Part shown: positions 40,769 through 49,716 of the stretch, piece by piece
Numbering within the stretch: the stretch's first letter is position 1
Layout: each line of letters opens with the position of its first letter
Origin: Marinomonas gallaica
GTDB taxonomy: Bacteria; Pseudomonadota; Gammaproteobacteria; Pseudomonadales; Marinomonadaceae
Assembly (NCBI RefSeq): GCF_001639745.1
Contig: NZ_LTAX01000008.1
Location: 108,006 to 172,005, forward strand
Direction of reading: 5' to 3'
Length of the DNA: 64,000 bases
The notes under the pieces: generated by a model
Database searches by the model: none
Told to the model about the DNA's origin: nothing
Seen by the model: only the letters and a program-made list of their open reading frames with translations
Program-made: the position numbers and the translations under genes

Positions 40769-41221
40769 ATGATCAATTGGCAAATTAAACGTTTCTCTCA
40801 GCTGACAACCTTGCAGTTATACCAAATGCTCAAACTCAGAGTGGATGTGTTCGTTGTTGAGCAACAGTGTGCTTATGCCGAGCTGGATGATAAAGATCAT
40901 CATCAAGGGGTGTATCATTTATTAGGCTATCAAGGCGATGTGCTTGTTGCGTGCGCGCGGTTGTTGCCCCAAGGGCTGAGCTACCCTTCGGTGAGTATTG
41001 GCCGAGTGGCGATTGCCGAGGCCCATCGTGGTGGTGGCGCAGGGCATCAGTTGCTCGAAGAGGCGCTGAAGGTGTGTGAAGAGCGTTGGCCGAGTGAATC
41101 AATAGAGATCGGAGCGCAACATCATTTGTCCGCTTTTTATCAGCGCCACGGTTTTAAACCCTCGTCGACGATGTATTTGGAAGACGGTATTGAGCACATC
41201 GATATGACGTTGGAAAAATGA
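40769..41221 (+). CDS. GNAT-family N-acetyltransferase (ElaA-like)
   Basis: A 150-residue GNAT protein. The N-terminus (LYQMLKLRVDVFVVEQQCAY, then ELDDKDH) and the acetyl-CoA loop (GRVAIAEAHRGGGAGHQLLEEAL) match the ElaA subgroup, and FYQRHGFKP is the usual end of the fold. The acceptor is unknown. It is a single gene, ended by a bidirectional hairpin. Confidence 0.88.
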   Translation: MINWQIKRFSQLTTLQLYQMLKLRVDVFVVEQQCAYAELDDKDHHQGVYHLLGYQGDVLVACARLLPQGLSYPSVSIGRVAIAEAHRGGGAGHQLLEEALKVCEERWPSESIEIGAQHHLSAFYQRHGFKPSSTMYLEDGIEHIDMTLEK

Positions 41222-41235
41222 CGTGTTTTAGATTC

Positions 41236-41264
41236 AAAAAACCAGAGCAAGCGCTCTGGTTTTT
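41236..41264. terminator. Bidirectional terminator
   Basis: AAAAACCAGAGC - AAGC - GCTCTGGTTTTT between the GNAT gene and the convergent NhaC-type gene. Confidence 0.9.
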
Positions 41265-41285
41265 GCGTTGAGAGTTATGTGCTTG

Positions 41286-42773
41286 CTAGACGGTGTAGCC
41301 CAGTATCACAAAGATAGCGAAGCTGAGAACCGCACCAATGGCGACATACGGCAGTTGAGTAAGAGCGTGCGACATAGGCGAACAACCTGCCCCTTGGGCC
41401 GCGAGTACGGTCGAGTCACTGAAGAAACACGCATGACTACCGAATGAAGACGCTGACAACAGTGCACCGATGATCAATGCCATATTGGCATCGACACCTA
41501 AAGCAATCGGTACCACGATGGGAATCGCAATGATGAACGACCCCCAGCTTGAAGCGGTACCAAAGACCACTGCGGCCATTACGACAAATACCAGTGCAGG
41601 CATCAATTCTGCCGTCATCAGTGGTGCTACAACGCTCACTAGGTAGCTGGTCATGCCCAAGTCATCGTTCACGCTTTTAAGCATAAAGCCGGCGATCACC
41701 GTTGAAAGTGGGTACAACATGACTTTAAAGCCTTCAAAGATCCCCTTCATTTGATCTTCTAATGAAAGCAACCCTTGCACGTAATACATAGCCACAGTGA
41801 TGGCGAGCGTGACGATAATGCCTTTCAATAGATCAATATCGTAATACAGCGTGGCACCGATGAGGATCAACATCGGGACGATAAAGTTAAGCATGCCGAC
41901 CAAGTTGCTGGTTTTGCGGTATTCAGGTGCCGCCGCTTCCATGGTGTCCCCAGTGTAGTCATCCGGCAATGGCTGACCATTCATCGCGCGCTGTTCAGCT
42001 TTTTTCATCGGGCCGAAGTTACCCAGCATGCCACTAGCAACCAGGAACACCACTACCAGTGCAACCCAGCCATAAACCATATATGGGATGGCCGACATAT
42101 AAACACTCAGACCTTTACCGGTAGCGGCTAAGTCGTTTTCTTCTAACAGACCAGAGAAGAACACCGCCCAAGTAGAAACCGGCACTAAGATACACATAGG
42201 CGCCGCCGTCGAGTCGATGATGTACGCCAGTTTTTCACGGGATACTTTGTAATGGTCGGTGACTTTTTTAACCGTAGACGAGACGGCTAGACAGTTTAAG
42301 TAGTCGTCTATGAACACCACTAAACCGATAAAGAAGGTCGTTAATAACGATTGGCGACGGGACTTTATGCGCCCTTTGAGCCAATCACTAAAGCTATTAA
42401 GACAGCCACTTTTTTCCAGTAGCACAATCAACCCGCCCATCAAACCACAGACCAACACTACCCAGACAATGGTGTCGTTGCCCATGACAGCAGAAATAGT
42501 ATCCGTGAATGACGCGACCACCGTGGTGTTGTCGATCATGATTAAACCTGCGACAACACCGATCAGTAGAGATTCAAACGGGGCGCGAGATATCAGAGCA
42601 ATCGCAAGAACAAGTAAGGTGGGTAATAAAGATTGAGCGCCCCACTCCTCCCCAGGGGAATGGCTGGCTGACAGTGACCAAAAGAAGGCAATGGCGGCGA
42701 GCGTAATTAATATAGAGAGCAACAGATGTCGCTTAGGATGAATGGCTTTCATTACCTTAATGACTTGTTCCAT
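41286..42773 (-). CDS. NhaC-family Na+/H+ antiporter
   Basis: A 495-residue membrane protein with about eleven or twelve helices and NhaC-family landmarks: FFIGLVVFIDDYLNCLAVSS (paired Asp in a helix), TAAPMCILVPVSTWAVF and SSWGSFIIAIPIVVPIALG. It probably exchanges Na+ (or an organic cation or amino acid) for H+ or another solute; some family members act as malate/lactate or amino-acid exchangers. The promoter side carries an unusually long perfect palindrome at 42841-42874. Confidence 0.87.
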   Translation of the reverse strand: MEQVIKVMKAIHPKRHLLLSILITLAAIAFFWSLSASHSPGEEWGAQSLLPTLLVLAIALISRAPFESLLIGVVAGLIMIDNTTVVASFTDTISAVMGNDTIVWVVLVCGLMGGLIVLLEKSGCLNSFSDWLKGRIKSRRQSLLTTFFIGLVVFIDDYLNCLAVSSTVKKVTDHYKVSREKLAYIIDSTAAPMCILVPVSTWAVFFSGLLEENDLAATGKGLSVYMSAIPYMVYGWVALVVVFLVASGMLGNFGPMKKAEQRAMNGQPLPDDYTGDTMEAAAPEYRKTSNLVGMLNFIVPMLILIGATLYYDIDLLKGIIVTLAITVAMYYVQGLLSLEDQMKGIFEGFKVMLYPLSTVIAGFMLKSVNDDLGMTSYLVSVVAPLMTAELMPALVFVVMAAVVFGTASSWGSFIIAIPIVVPIALGVDANMALIIGALLSASSFGSHACFFSDSTVLAAQGAGCSPMSHALTQLPYVAIGAVLSFAIFVILGYTV

Positions 42774-42840
42774 GGAGTGTTCCCGATTCGTAGAATAGTT
42801 GTTATGGCTTAAAAACTACCTTGAAACACAAGATGGAACA

Positions 42841-42874
42841 TATACCCCCAAAGGGTTAGCCCTTTGGGGGTATA
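42841..42874. promoter_or_regulatory. 15-bp perfect palindrome upstream of the NhaC-type gene
   Basis: TATACCCCCAAAGGG - TTAG - CCCTTTGGGGGTATA. It lies 68 bp before the NhaC-type start and after the chemoreceptor terminator. On the gene strand it is not followed by a T-tract, so an operator or 5'-leader structure is more likely than a terminator. Confidence 0.55.
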
Positions 42875-42904
42875 AAAAAGTCAGCTAAGATCGCTGGCTT
42901 TTAG
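42875..42904 (-). terminator. Terminator after the chemoreceptor gene
   Basis: On the minus strand GCCAGC - GATCTTA - GCTGAC followed by TTTTTTAT, starting within 20 bp of the chemoreceptor stop. Confidence 0.7.
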
Positions 42905-42919
42905 GAGGGCATGCAGGAC

Positions 42920-44791
42920 CTATACTTTGAAACGATCCAGAATGGATTTCTGAGACTCAGTGTGTGAGCGTTGTGTGTCCATGGCGTTATTAGAGTCTTG
43001 TGCTAGATCAACAACAGCAGTGGACAGGGTTTTAATTTTTACGGCATTTTGATTAATTTCTTCCGCAACGTGGCTTTGCTCCTGAGCCGCGGATGCAATT
43101 TGCGCATTCATGTCGCTGATCTGCTCAATGGATTGACGAATGCGAATCAGAGCCGTGTCAGCCAGCTTTGCATTCTCCACGGCTTTTACGGCGGTATTGC
43201 GACTTTCCGTCATCGCATGAGAAACCGCAGCAGAACCATTCTGTAGTTGCTCAATCATGCCTCGAATCTCTGTTGTTGATTCTTGAGTACGTTGCGCTAA
43301 AGTACGAACCTCATCCGCTACGACAGCAAAGCCTCGACCAGATTCCCCTGCGCGAGCGGCTTCTATCGCCGCATTCAGAGCTAGCAAGTTAGTTTGGTCT
43401 GCGATCTCGTTAATCACCGCCAAAATGGTCTCGATGTTACTGGTTGCATGCTCTAGGCCTTTTACTTGCTCAACTGCTTGATCAATTCGATCTGATAGCG
43501 CATCAATCGATTTCGCTGTGTCACTGACAACAGATGAGCCTTCTATCGTCGTGCGGTCGACTTCGTTTGCTGACTCGGAGGCTCGTTGCGCATTTTCAGC
43601 CACTTCGTTGGATGCCAATGACATTTCATGGATGGCCGTTGCCAGCATTTCTAGCTCTTTCAGCTGATCTTGCATGGCTTGCGAAGATTGGCGCGAACTG
43701 GTAATGGTTTCTGCACCGCTTGCTACCACACTATCACCTAACGATTTTAGTTGGGTGATTCGATCTTGTAGGCTGCTTGCAAATTGGTTAAACCCTTGTG
43801 CGAGCTCTGCGAACTCTGGTGTATTGCTAGGTGTGATGCGCTTGGTTAAGTCGCCTTCGCCTGTGGCAACATCTTGGATGGCTAAGTTCAGCTCGCCTAG
43901 AGGTCGCAACAGGGCACGAATCAGCAGCGTCATAACGACGATGCTCACGAGGATACCTAGAATGCCAAATACCAGTGCGTTATTACGAAGTGTCGCCAGC
44001 GCTGAAAAGGCCTTGTCTTCATCTACAACGGCGATCACGTACCAATCTTGGCTTGTTTCACGGGCGATGCTGATGAGGCTTTTGACGCCATCAACTTCCA
44101 ACTCTTGTAAGCCTTCTTTCAACGTCACGGAGGGCATGATATCACTCATTGACTTGCCGTTGAGTTGTGTTTCAGGGTGTGCAATGACCTGTCCGTTGCC
44201 CGTCACAAGAAATAGATAACCCGCATCAAAGATGTTCACAGAGTTTACCAACTCAGACAAACCACCCAGTTCTAGGTCATAAAACATGGCACCAACAAAT
44301 TGGTTACCGTTCATCACTGGGTTGCCAATAGAGATAATCATCTGCTTAGTCGATACATCGACATAAGGGGCAGTAACAACTTGTTGTCGCTCGCGTTTAG
44401 CGTCCATGTACCATGGGCGTTTACGCGGATCATAGCTCGCATCCGGCTCCCACCCCGCATCATTTTCAACGACAGCAGCATCAGACTCATAACCCAATCC
44501 GATGGCCAAGAAGCTTTCTTTGATGGCTGGCTTCTCAAGGAGTTGTTTAACGTATGTGCGATCGTTAGGGTTGATTTCTATACTCTCGGTCATACTCTGC
44601 GCCAAAGCCCGTTTATTAGACAATTCTGCGCTAATTGTATTCCCTACTCCGACAACCATTTCCTTCAGGCTGACTTTTACTAAACCTTCGACCTCTGAGC
44701 GAACAGTCATTAACTGCTGAATGCTCAACAAGCCAACGGTTAAGGCTAACAATAGCGATGACATCGCAACGACTTTATGGCTGAAACGCAT
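42920..44791 (-). CDS. Methyl-accepting chemotaxis protein with Cache sensor
   Basis: A 623-residue receptor: N-terminal membrane helix, a periplasmic double-Cache domain (residues 30-270, with [18 protein letters not shown] and [20 protein letters not shown]), a second membrane helix near 280, HAMP, and a long cytoplasmic signalling coiled coil with the highly conserved hairpin tip ([20 protein letters not shown], then [14 protein letters not shown]). The Cache signature with RPWY and YD is like those that bind amino acids or amines. ATG 44791 is chosen because GTGGAG precedes it; an ATG six codons upstream overlaps that site. It is a single gene with its own terminator. Confidence 0.93.
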   Translation of the reverse strand: MRFSHKVVAMSSLLLALTVGLLSIQQLMTVRSEVEGLVKVSLKEMVVGVGNTISAELSNKRALAQSMTESIEINPNDRTYVKQLLEKPAIKESFLAIGLGYESDAAVVENDAGWEPDASYDPRKRPWYMDAKRERQQVVTAPYVDVSTKQMIISIGNPVMNGNQFVGAMFYDLELGGLSELVNSVNIFDAGYLFLVTGNGQVIAHPETQLNGKSMSDIMPSVTLKEGLQELEVDGVKSLISIARETSQDWYVIAVVDEDKAFSALATLRNNALVFGILGILVSIVVMTLLIRALLRPLGELNLAIQDVATGEGDLTKRITPSNTPEFAELAQGFNQFASSLQDRITQLKSLGDSVVASGAETITSSRQSSQAMQDQLKELEMLATAIHEMSLASNEVAENAQRASESANEVDRTTIEGSSVVSDTAKSIDALSDRIDQAVEQVKGLEHATSNIETILAVINEIADQTNLLALNAAIEAARAGESGRGFAVVADEVRTLAQRTQESTTEIRGMIEQLQNGSAAVSHAMTESRNTAVKAVENAKLADTALIRIRQSIEQISDMNAQIASAAQEQSHVAEEINQNAVKIKTLSTAVVDLAQDSNNAMDTQRSHTESQKSILDRFKV

Positions 44792-44877
44792 GCTGGCTCC
44801 ACTTTTCATTGATTAGAGTTGGTAATATATCAATTTTCACTTATTGATCACATTCTTTGCATTATAGATTACAAATA

Positions 44878-44905
44878 ATAATTGGGGTCAGATAAAAAAA
44901 AGCCT
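44878..44905 (+). repeat. Dispersed motif copy 6
   Basis: ATAATTGGGGTCAGATAAAA and a following A-run, 40 bp before an attC-like site; 27 kb away from the other five copies. Confidence 0.6.
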
Positions 44906-44944
44906 AGAAGAGTTAAAGAAAATTAGATCTATGCAGTAGCTCTG

Positions 44945-44995
44945 CGCTAACAAACGGCTGCTCCAGACAAATTTCCGAGGAGCCGAGCGTTATGG
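44945..44995 (+). other. Short attC-like site
   Basis: CGCTAACAAACGGCTGCTCC, a short loop, then GAGGAGCCGAGCGTTATGG. The TAACAA and GCGTTA ends and the CTCC/GGAG stem are as in integron attC sites. Confidence 0.7.
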
Positions 44996-45072
44996 CACAG
45001 AATCAACTCCTTGTTCAAAGCGGCTGGTTGAACCATTATTTGTATGTTATTTAGTACCAACTGGAGTTCAAT

Positions 45073-45354
45073 ATGAGTCGTATTCGTTTCGATCAAGATA
45101 TTCAGCCGTTATCAGAATTTCGCGCAGGCGTAGCTTCTTACATCAAACAAATCAATGAGACTCGCCGTCCATTGGTCGTCACACAGCGGGGTAAAGGTGT
45201 AGCTGTTGTTATCGATGTTGCAGAGTATGAAGCAATGCAAGAGAAAATCGAGTTACTTGAAGAAATGCGTACAGCTGAAACCCAATTAGCATCAGGGCTT
45301 GGTGTTTCAAATGATGATGCGCGTACTCAAGTGCTGGGTCGCATTAAGAAATGA
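45073..45354 (+). CDS. Phd/YefM-family antitoxin with broken partner
   Basis: A 93-residue antitoxin with IQPLSEFRAGVASYIKQINE at the N-terminus, the hairpin RPLVVTQRGKGVAVVIDVAEY and a helical C-terminal tail. It overlaps the following ParE/RelE-type toxin frame by 4 nt (ATGA), the usual arrangement. Since the toxin carries a frameshift, this antitoxin is probably functional but unnecessary for local neutralisation. The pair lies between two attC sites, at 44945 and 45645, so it is one cassette. Confidence 0.87.
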   Translation: MSRIRFDQDIQPLSEFRAGVASYIKQINETRRPLVVTQRGKGVAVVIDVAEYEAMQEKIELLEEMRTAETQLASGLGVSNDDARTQVLGRIKK

Positions 45355-45637
45355 AAGTAGTTTGGTCTCCATTAGCACTTCAGAAGCTAGGCGATGAAGC
45401 GGAATTTATTTCATTAGATAATCCATCAGCGGCAGAAAAGTGGGTAAATGAAGTTTTTAACAAAACTGAACTACTTGGAAGTATGTCTGAAATGGGACGC
45501 TTTGTTCCTGAAATACCCATACTAAGTATCGTGAAATCATTTTTGGTCACTATCGTATTATCTACAGCTTAAGCCATGAGATCCGCGTACTAACAGTTCG
45601 TAATTTTTGTCAAATATTGTCGGAAGATGAAGTGTGA
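45351..45637 (+). pseudogene. ParE/RelE-family toxin, frameshifted
   Basis: The frame starts normally (MKVVWSPLALQKLGDEAEFI; PSAAEKWVNEVF) up to about codon 56 (MGRFVPEIP). It then needs a change of frame at about 45515-45521 to continue as TKYREIIFGHYRIIYSLSHE and IRVLTVRNFCQILSEDEV, which is the expected end of a ParE-type toxin (YREI..YRIIY.....V.V). As written the frame stops early, at 45572. A 1-nt loss (or 2-nt gain) near the CCC run explains it. It is probably an inactivated toxin, unless it is a sequencing error. Confidence 0.85.
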
Positions 45638-45644
45638 AGCTGTG

Positions 45645-45763
45645 TTATAACAAGTTATTTAAGAGTGACTCCCAACGCATGGCATTTCTCATCCCATCGT
45701 TGGGTTTTATGTTTAAGCTGGTGTGTCTGTATTGCGTTGCTCACACCTTAACAGGGTATTAGC
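45645..45763 (+). other. VCR-type attC site
   Basis: About 119 bp. It starts TTATAACAAGTTATTTAAGA, has GACTCCCAACGCATGGCATT near the left and CTCACACCTTAACAGGG with TATTAGC at the right end, the layout of Vibrio cholerae repeats. The right core is degenerate (GTATTAG for GCGTTAG), as in the site at 13649. Confidence 0.8.
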
Positions 45764-45778
45764 TAATCGGAGCCATTC

Positions 45779-46297
45779 ATGTCATCCATACCCAAGAACA
45801 AAGACGAGTTGCTTAGCGCTATCACCGCGGCGTCATCAAAGCTGTTAGAGGATTACATTGCGATACCCGAAGATATGTCGAGAGTTGTTGGGATTGAAGG
45901 CAATGTTAAGGGAACAGAGATCAGCGTATGTGACACCGCCGCATACTTAATCGGCTGGGGTAGGCTGATACTTAAGTGGCACTCTCGAATGTCTAGTGGG
46001 CAGCAAGTTGATTTTCCTGAAACTGGATATAAATGGAATCAGTTAGGGCCGTTAGCGCAGCACTTCCAAGAAGAATATAAAGATTGGAGTTTCATTAGCT
46101 TGCAGAAGGAGCTTCAACAAGTAACTCAAGAGATTTTGGCGTTGGTTCAATCCCTTGATAATTATGACCTTTATGAAACCTTGTGGTACGAGAACTATAC
46201 GCTCGGACGCATGATTCAGTTCAACACGTCGTCGCCCATGAAAAATGTTCGAACTAAGGTAAGACGCTTTAAAAAAGCCAATCGGATCAAGGGCTAA
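45779..46297 (+). CDS. ClbS/DfsB-family protein
   Basis: A 172-residue four-helix protein. IPKNKDELLSAITAASSKLL opens it, then DTAAYLIGWGRLILKWH, TGYKWNQLGPLAQHF and the C-terminal RMIQFNTSSPMKNVRTKVRR, which match the ClbS/DfsB (DinB-like) family. ClbS protects colibactin producers by opening the warhead cyclopropane; most relatives have no known substrate. The gene starts 16 bp after a VCR-type attC, the spacing expected for a cassette gene, and proteins of this family are frequent in integron cassettes. Confidence 0.85.
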   Translation: MSSIPKNKDELLSAITAASSKLLEDYIAIPEDMSRVVGIEGNVKGTEISVCDTAAYLIGWGRLILKWHSRMSSGQQVDFPETGYKWNQLGPLAQHFQEEYKDWSFISLQKELQQVTQEILALVQSLDNYDLYETLWYENYTLGRMIQFNTSSPMKNVRTKVRRFKKANRIKG

Positions 46298-46331
46298 TGC
46301 GACTGTTTTGAGTGTGCATGTGCTTTGATCG

Positions 46332-46377
46332 CTACTTCAACTCCCAAAATACCTCGACCAGCATGGTTTTTCACGGC
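46332..46377 (-). pseudogene. Remnant of an ilvY 3' end
   Basis: On the minus strand the last codons read TMLVEVFWELK and a stop, closely resembling the end of the intact IlvY (NPLVEAFWELM, stop, at 47008-47045), with about 80 % base identity over some 44 bp including the stop codon position. The rest of that gene is absent. It may mark the original boundary before accessory DNA was inserted. Confidence 0.5.
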
Positions 46378-46520
46378 CAAAACGCAGTCATGATTCTTTC
46401 AAATGTCAGTTTATTGTAATTTTTCGCAGGATAGATTTAGAAATTTTCACATGTAAAATTTTTATGGATAAAATACGTTTATCAATTTTGAATAAATATT
46501 TTTACATAGGGAAATGGTTT

Positions 46521-46862
46521 ATGAACAAGGAAGACTTTTGTTTTTCAAATCTTGGTTGGGTACGAAAAGTTTATATAATACTGATGTGGTTGTTCACCTT
46601 GGTATTGGTCGGATTTTTGTTTAGTAAATTTTTGAGTGATAAAGAAGATAGCTCTTCTCTGGGTCTATTTTTATTTTCCTTTATTATATTAACTGGTTTT
46701 TCAGCTTGGAAGCATTTTACCATAGTTAAAAGAAAGTCAATACAGCTGGGTGTGATCGCAGTAATAGACCTGTTTAGTGTTAATATTTTGTCATTTATCG
46801 CTTTGCTTATTTTCGCTGATGTTAGCAAGAAAGAGCAGGTTGCGCTTATAGCTTCTAAATAA
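46521..46862 (+). CDS. Hypothetical three-helix membrane protein
   Basis: Not recognised. A 113-residue protein with three predicted membrane helices (VYIILMWLFTLVLVGFLFSK; LGLFLFSFIILTGFSAW; LGVIAVIDLFSVNILSFIAL) and short charged ends. ATG 46521 follows GGGAAA by a suitable distance; the ATG at 46464 has no ribosome-binding site. Strongly AT-rich compared with ilvY/ilvC beside it, so probably acquired with the cassette island. It is followed by a nested inverted repeat (46871-46961). Confidence 0.6.
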   Translation: MNKEDFCFSNLGWVRKVYIILMWLFTLVLVGFLFSKFLSDKEDSSSLGLFLFSFIILTGFSAWKHFTIVKRKSIQLGVIAVIDLFSVNILSFIALLIFADVSKKEQVALIASK

Positions 46863-46870
46863 AAAGTAGG

Positions 46871-46961
46871 CTTAATTAGTGTTTCTAGCATGATATGACG
46901 GGCGCGTATTTCAATTTCAGCTTTACTGTCAACATTAAGCCGCGCCCACCCTTTAATTAAG
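46871..46961. repeat. Nested inverted repeat after the membrane protein gene
   Basis: Outer arms CTTAATTA and TAATTAAG; inner arms GGGCGCG (46900) and CGCGCCC (46941). It may be a degenerate attC-like site or a small repeat element; the ends lack clear RYYYAAC and GTTRRRY cores. Confidence 0.45.
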
Positions 46962-47007
46962 CGCTGATGTGTCGAGTTGCGAGACATGGCGCAAGTTTAG
47001 TTGCCCC

Positions 47008-47883
47008 CTACATCAATTCCCAGAACGCCTCTACCAGTGGGTTTTTCAGGCTTTTCTTTAATGTAAACAAGCCGATGTCGTACGGTTCCAGTTCGGGTTG
47101 TACGTCTAAAATCTGTACCCGTTCCATCAATGGGCTGTTGTCCAGCACGATTTTCGGTACTACGCCGATGCCAAACCCTAGACTCACCATGCTGACGATC
47201 GCTTCATTACCCGCGACTTGCGCGTAGATATTCGGTGTGATGTTGAGTTCGCTAAACCAATCGTCTACGCGAATACGCGAGACACCGCCTTCCGACACGA
47301 TCATCGGTATTTTTTCCCAATCTTGTAAGGTAGTGGGTGACGTCGTAGGTACGTTGGGTTGTTGCTCGACGGGCGCGATAAATACCAAGGGGGATTTGGT
47401 AATGGGTTTAAACGCCAAACCTCGGTGCATGGTCACGGGGCGTGCGGCGATGGTGATTTCTTCGATGCCATCTAAAATGCGAGTGATGGCTTTGTCTGGG
47501 TCGCCGGTGTGCAACTTGATTTCAATGTGTGGGTGTACTTGACGAAAGCGGTTCAACAGTTCGAATAGAAAGCTGTAACTGGCGGTGACGGAGCAATAGA
47601 TGCTGATTTCACCACTCAGTTGATCAGAGTTGTCGGTTAACTCGTGACGAATTAAGTTCCACTGGCTGGTGGTTTCCCGTGCGTATTTAACAAAGCGCTT
47701 ACCCTCGCGAGTCAGTGCGACGGTACGGTTGTCCCGATTAAATAAGTCGACCCCCAGCTCTTCTTCTAAGCTTCGGATGTTACGGGACAGTGCGGAAATG
47801 CTGATGTGGCACTCGTCACTGGCGCGGCCAAAGTGGAGTGTTTCCGCTAACGCGAGGAATTGTTTAAGTGCTTTTGTGTTCAT
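47008..47883 (-). CDS. ilvY: LysR-type activator IlvY
   Basis: A 291-residue LysR protein: helix-turn-helix FLALAETLHFGRASDECHIS and SALSRNIRSLEEELG, effector domain with SYSFLFELLNRFRQVHPHIE, TIAARPVTMHRGLAF and SLGFGIGVVPKIVLDNSPL. Gene order (divergent from ilvC) and sequence type identify IlvY, which activates ilvC in response to acetolactate or acetohydroxybutyrate. ATG 47883 (MNTKALKQF) is chosen; nine upstream codons are unlikely to be part of the protein. About 200 bp separate it from ilvC and should contain the tandem IlvY operators. Confidence 0.93.
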   Translation of the reverse strand: MNTKALKQFLALAETLHFGRASDECHISISALSRNIRSLEEELGVDLFNRDNRTVALTREGKRFVKYARETTSQWNLIRHELTDNSDQLSGEISIYCSVTASYSFLFELLNRFRQVHPHIEIKLHTGDPDKAITRILDGIEEITIAARPVTMHRGLAFKPITKSPLVFIAPVEQQPNVPTTSPTTLQDWEKIPMIVSEGGVSRIRVDDWFSELNITPNIYAQVAGNEAIVSMVSLGFGIGVVPKIVLDNSPLMERVQILDVQPELEPYDIGLFTLKKSLKNPLVEAFWELM

Positions 47884-48084
47884 AGATCTTATGATAGCTC
47901 TGTTTTGCAAAAAATGGGACGTTATATTGCAAATATATCAATTTACGAAAGAGTTGCGCTTCTATACATTGATCTCACTCGCAGCAGGTCTTATTTGTTC
48001 AAGGCGTGTCTGTGTCACTCTTTTTTAATATCGGCGTGCTTAGATGTCGGTACTTTAAACATAAAATTTTAGGATGTGTTTACC

Positions 48085-49557
48085 ATGGCTAACTACTTCA
48101 ATACTTTGCCGCTACGTGAGCAATTAGCTCAACTAGCAAAATGTCGTTTTATGGACAGCTCTGAATTTGCAGATGGCGTTGAAGCGCTTAAAGGCAAAAA
48201 AATGGTTGTTATCGGTTGTGGTGCACAAGGTCTTAACCAAGGTCTTAACCTACGTGATTCTGGCCTAGACGTGTCTTACGCGCTACGTCCTGAAGCGATT
48301 GAGCAGAAGCGTCAGTCTTGGAAAAACGCGACTGAAAACGGTTTCGTTGTAGGCACTTACGAAGATTTGATCCCAACTGCAGACGTTGTTCTTAACCTAA
48401 CGCCTGATAAGCAACACACACCAGTTGTTAAAGCGGTTATGCCGCTTATGAAAGAAGGCGCTTGCCTATCTTACTCTCACGGTTTCAACATCGTGGAAGA
48501 AGGCATGCAAATCCGTGACGACCTAACGGTTATCATGGTTGCACCTAAGTGTCCTGGTTCTGAAGTGCGTGCAGAATACGTTCGTGGCTTCGGTGTACCA
48601 ACGCTTATCGCTGTTCACGAAGACAACGATCCTAAAGGCGAAGGTCTTGCACTAGCAAAAGCGTACGCTGTTGGTACTGGCGGTCACAAAGCAGGCGTTC
48701 TAATGTCTTCTTTCATCGCGGAAGTTAAGTCTGACCTTATGGGTGAGCAAACGATCCTTTGTGGTATGTTGCAAACAGGTTCGATCCTTTGCTTCGACAA
48801 AATGGTTGAAGAAGGTGTTGACGCAGGTTACGCATCTAAGCTGATCCAGTACGGTTGGGAAACCATCACTGAAGCACTTAAGTACGGTGGCGTGACTAAC
48901 ATGCTAGACCGTCTTTCTAACCCAGCTAAGATCAAAGCATTCGATCTAGCGGAAGAGCTTAAAGTGATCATGCGCCCACTTTACAACAAGCACCAAGATG
49001 ACATCATCGACGGCACTTTCTCTCGCGTTATGATGGAAGACTGGGCGAACGATGATAAGAACCTTCTACAATGGCGTGCAGACACGGCTGAAACTAACTT
49101 CGAGAAAACACCAGCGGGTGACGTTGAAATCTCTGAGCAAGAGTTCTTCGACAACGGTATCTTGATGGTTGCTATGGTTAAAGCAGGTGTTGAGCTAGCA
49201 TTCGAAACAATGACGGCTGCCGGCATCATTGCTGAATCTGCTTACTACGAGTCTCTACATGAAACGCCGCTAATCGCGAACACAATCGCTCGTAAGAAAC
49301 TTTACGAAATGAACGCGACAATCTCTGATACAGCTGAATACGGTTGTTACCTATACAACCACGCGTGTCTACCTCTATTGGCTGACTTCATGAAAGACAT
49401 CAAAACTGACGTGATCGGTAAAGGTCTTTCTTCTGATGACAACGGCGTTGATAACGCTCGCCTAATCGAAGTAAACACAGCGCTACGTTCTCACCCAGTT
49501 GAAGCGATTGGTTCTGTATTACGTGGCCATATGGCGGACATGAAAAAAATCGTTTAA
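48085..49557 (+). CDS. ilvC: Ketol-acid reductoisomerase, class II (enteric type)
   Basis: A 490-residue class II enzyme that isomerises and reduces acetolactate or acetohydroxybutyrate using NADPH and Mg2+, the second step of isoleucine/valine synthesis. It opens [20 protein letters not shown] and has the cofactor loop [20 protein letters not shown], with the duplicated C-terminal helical domain that separates class II from class I. ATG 48085 follows AGGATG; the GTG at 48076 is in frame but rejected. Codon use is strongly biased (GTT, CGT, GGT, CTA/CTT, AAC), unlike its neighbours, as in very highly expressed genes. A good terminator follows. Confidence 0.96.
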   Translation: MANYFNTLPLREQLAQLAKCRFMDSSEFADGVEALKGKKMVVIGCGAQGLNQGLNLRDSGLDVSYALRPEAIEQKRQSWKNATENGFVVGTYEDLIPTADVVLNLTPDKQHTPVVKAVMPLMKEGACLSYSHGFNIVEEGMQIRDDLTVIMVAPKCPGSEVRAEYVRGFGVPTLIAVHEDNDPKGEGLALAKAYAVGTGGHKAGVLMSSFIAEVKSDLMGEQTILCGMLQTGSILCFDKMVEEGVDAGYASKLIQYGWETITEALKYGGVTNMLDRLSNPAKIKAFDLAEELKVIMRPLYNKHQDDIIDGTFSRVMMEDWANDDKNLLQWRADTAETNFEKTPAGDVEISEQEFFDNGILMVAMVKAGVELAFETMTAAGIIAESAYYESLHETPLIANTIARKKLYEMNATISDTAEYGCYLYNHACLPLLADFMKDIKTDVIGKGLSSDDNGVDNARLIEVNTALRSHPVEAIGSVLRGHMADMKKIV

Positions 49558-49636
49558 TACGATTATTGCGCTTGCCAATACTTTGTTAAAAATAGACTCG
49601 TCTTGGCTTCGCTCATGACATCGTAATGTTTATATG

Positions 49637-49673
49637 AAAAGCCGAGTGACTCCTAGAGTTGCTCGGCTTTTTT
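49637..49673 (+). terminator. Terminator after ilvC
   Basis: AAAAGCCGAG and CTCGGCTTTTTT arms around a 15-nt loop. Confidence 0.85.
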
Positions 49674-49716
49674 GTCGCGTTACTGTTTGCTTTTAGTCTT
49701 TGAAAAGGAATCTCTC

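Larger units (their letters stand above)
44810..45072. other. Boundary of the second cassette island
   Basis: 263 bp without a gene, holding dispersed motif copy 6 (44878) and an attC-like site (44945). Confidence 0.5.

Noticed and set aside
42841..42874. Ordinary rho-independent terminator for the chemoreceptor
   Set aside because: A separate hairpin with a T-run (42875-42904) already serves that gene, and the palindrome has no T-tract after it on the gene strand.
43674..44219. 181-residue plus-strand open frame inside the chemoreceptor gene
   Set aside because: It is antisense to the receptor coding region and has a composition typical of a shadow frame.
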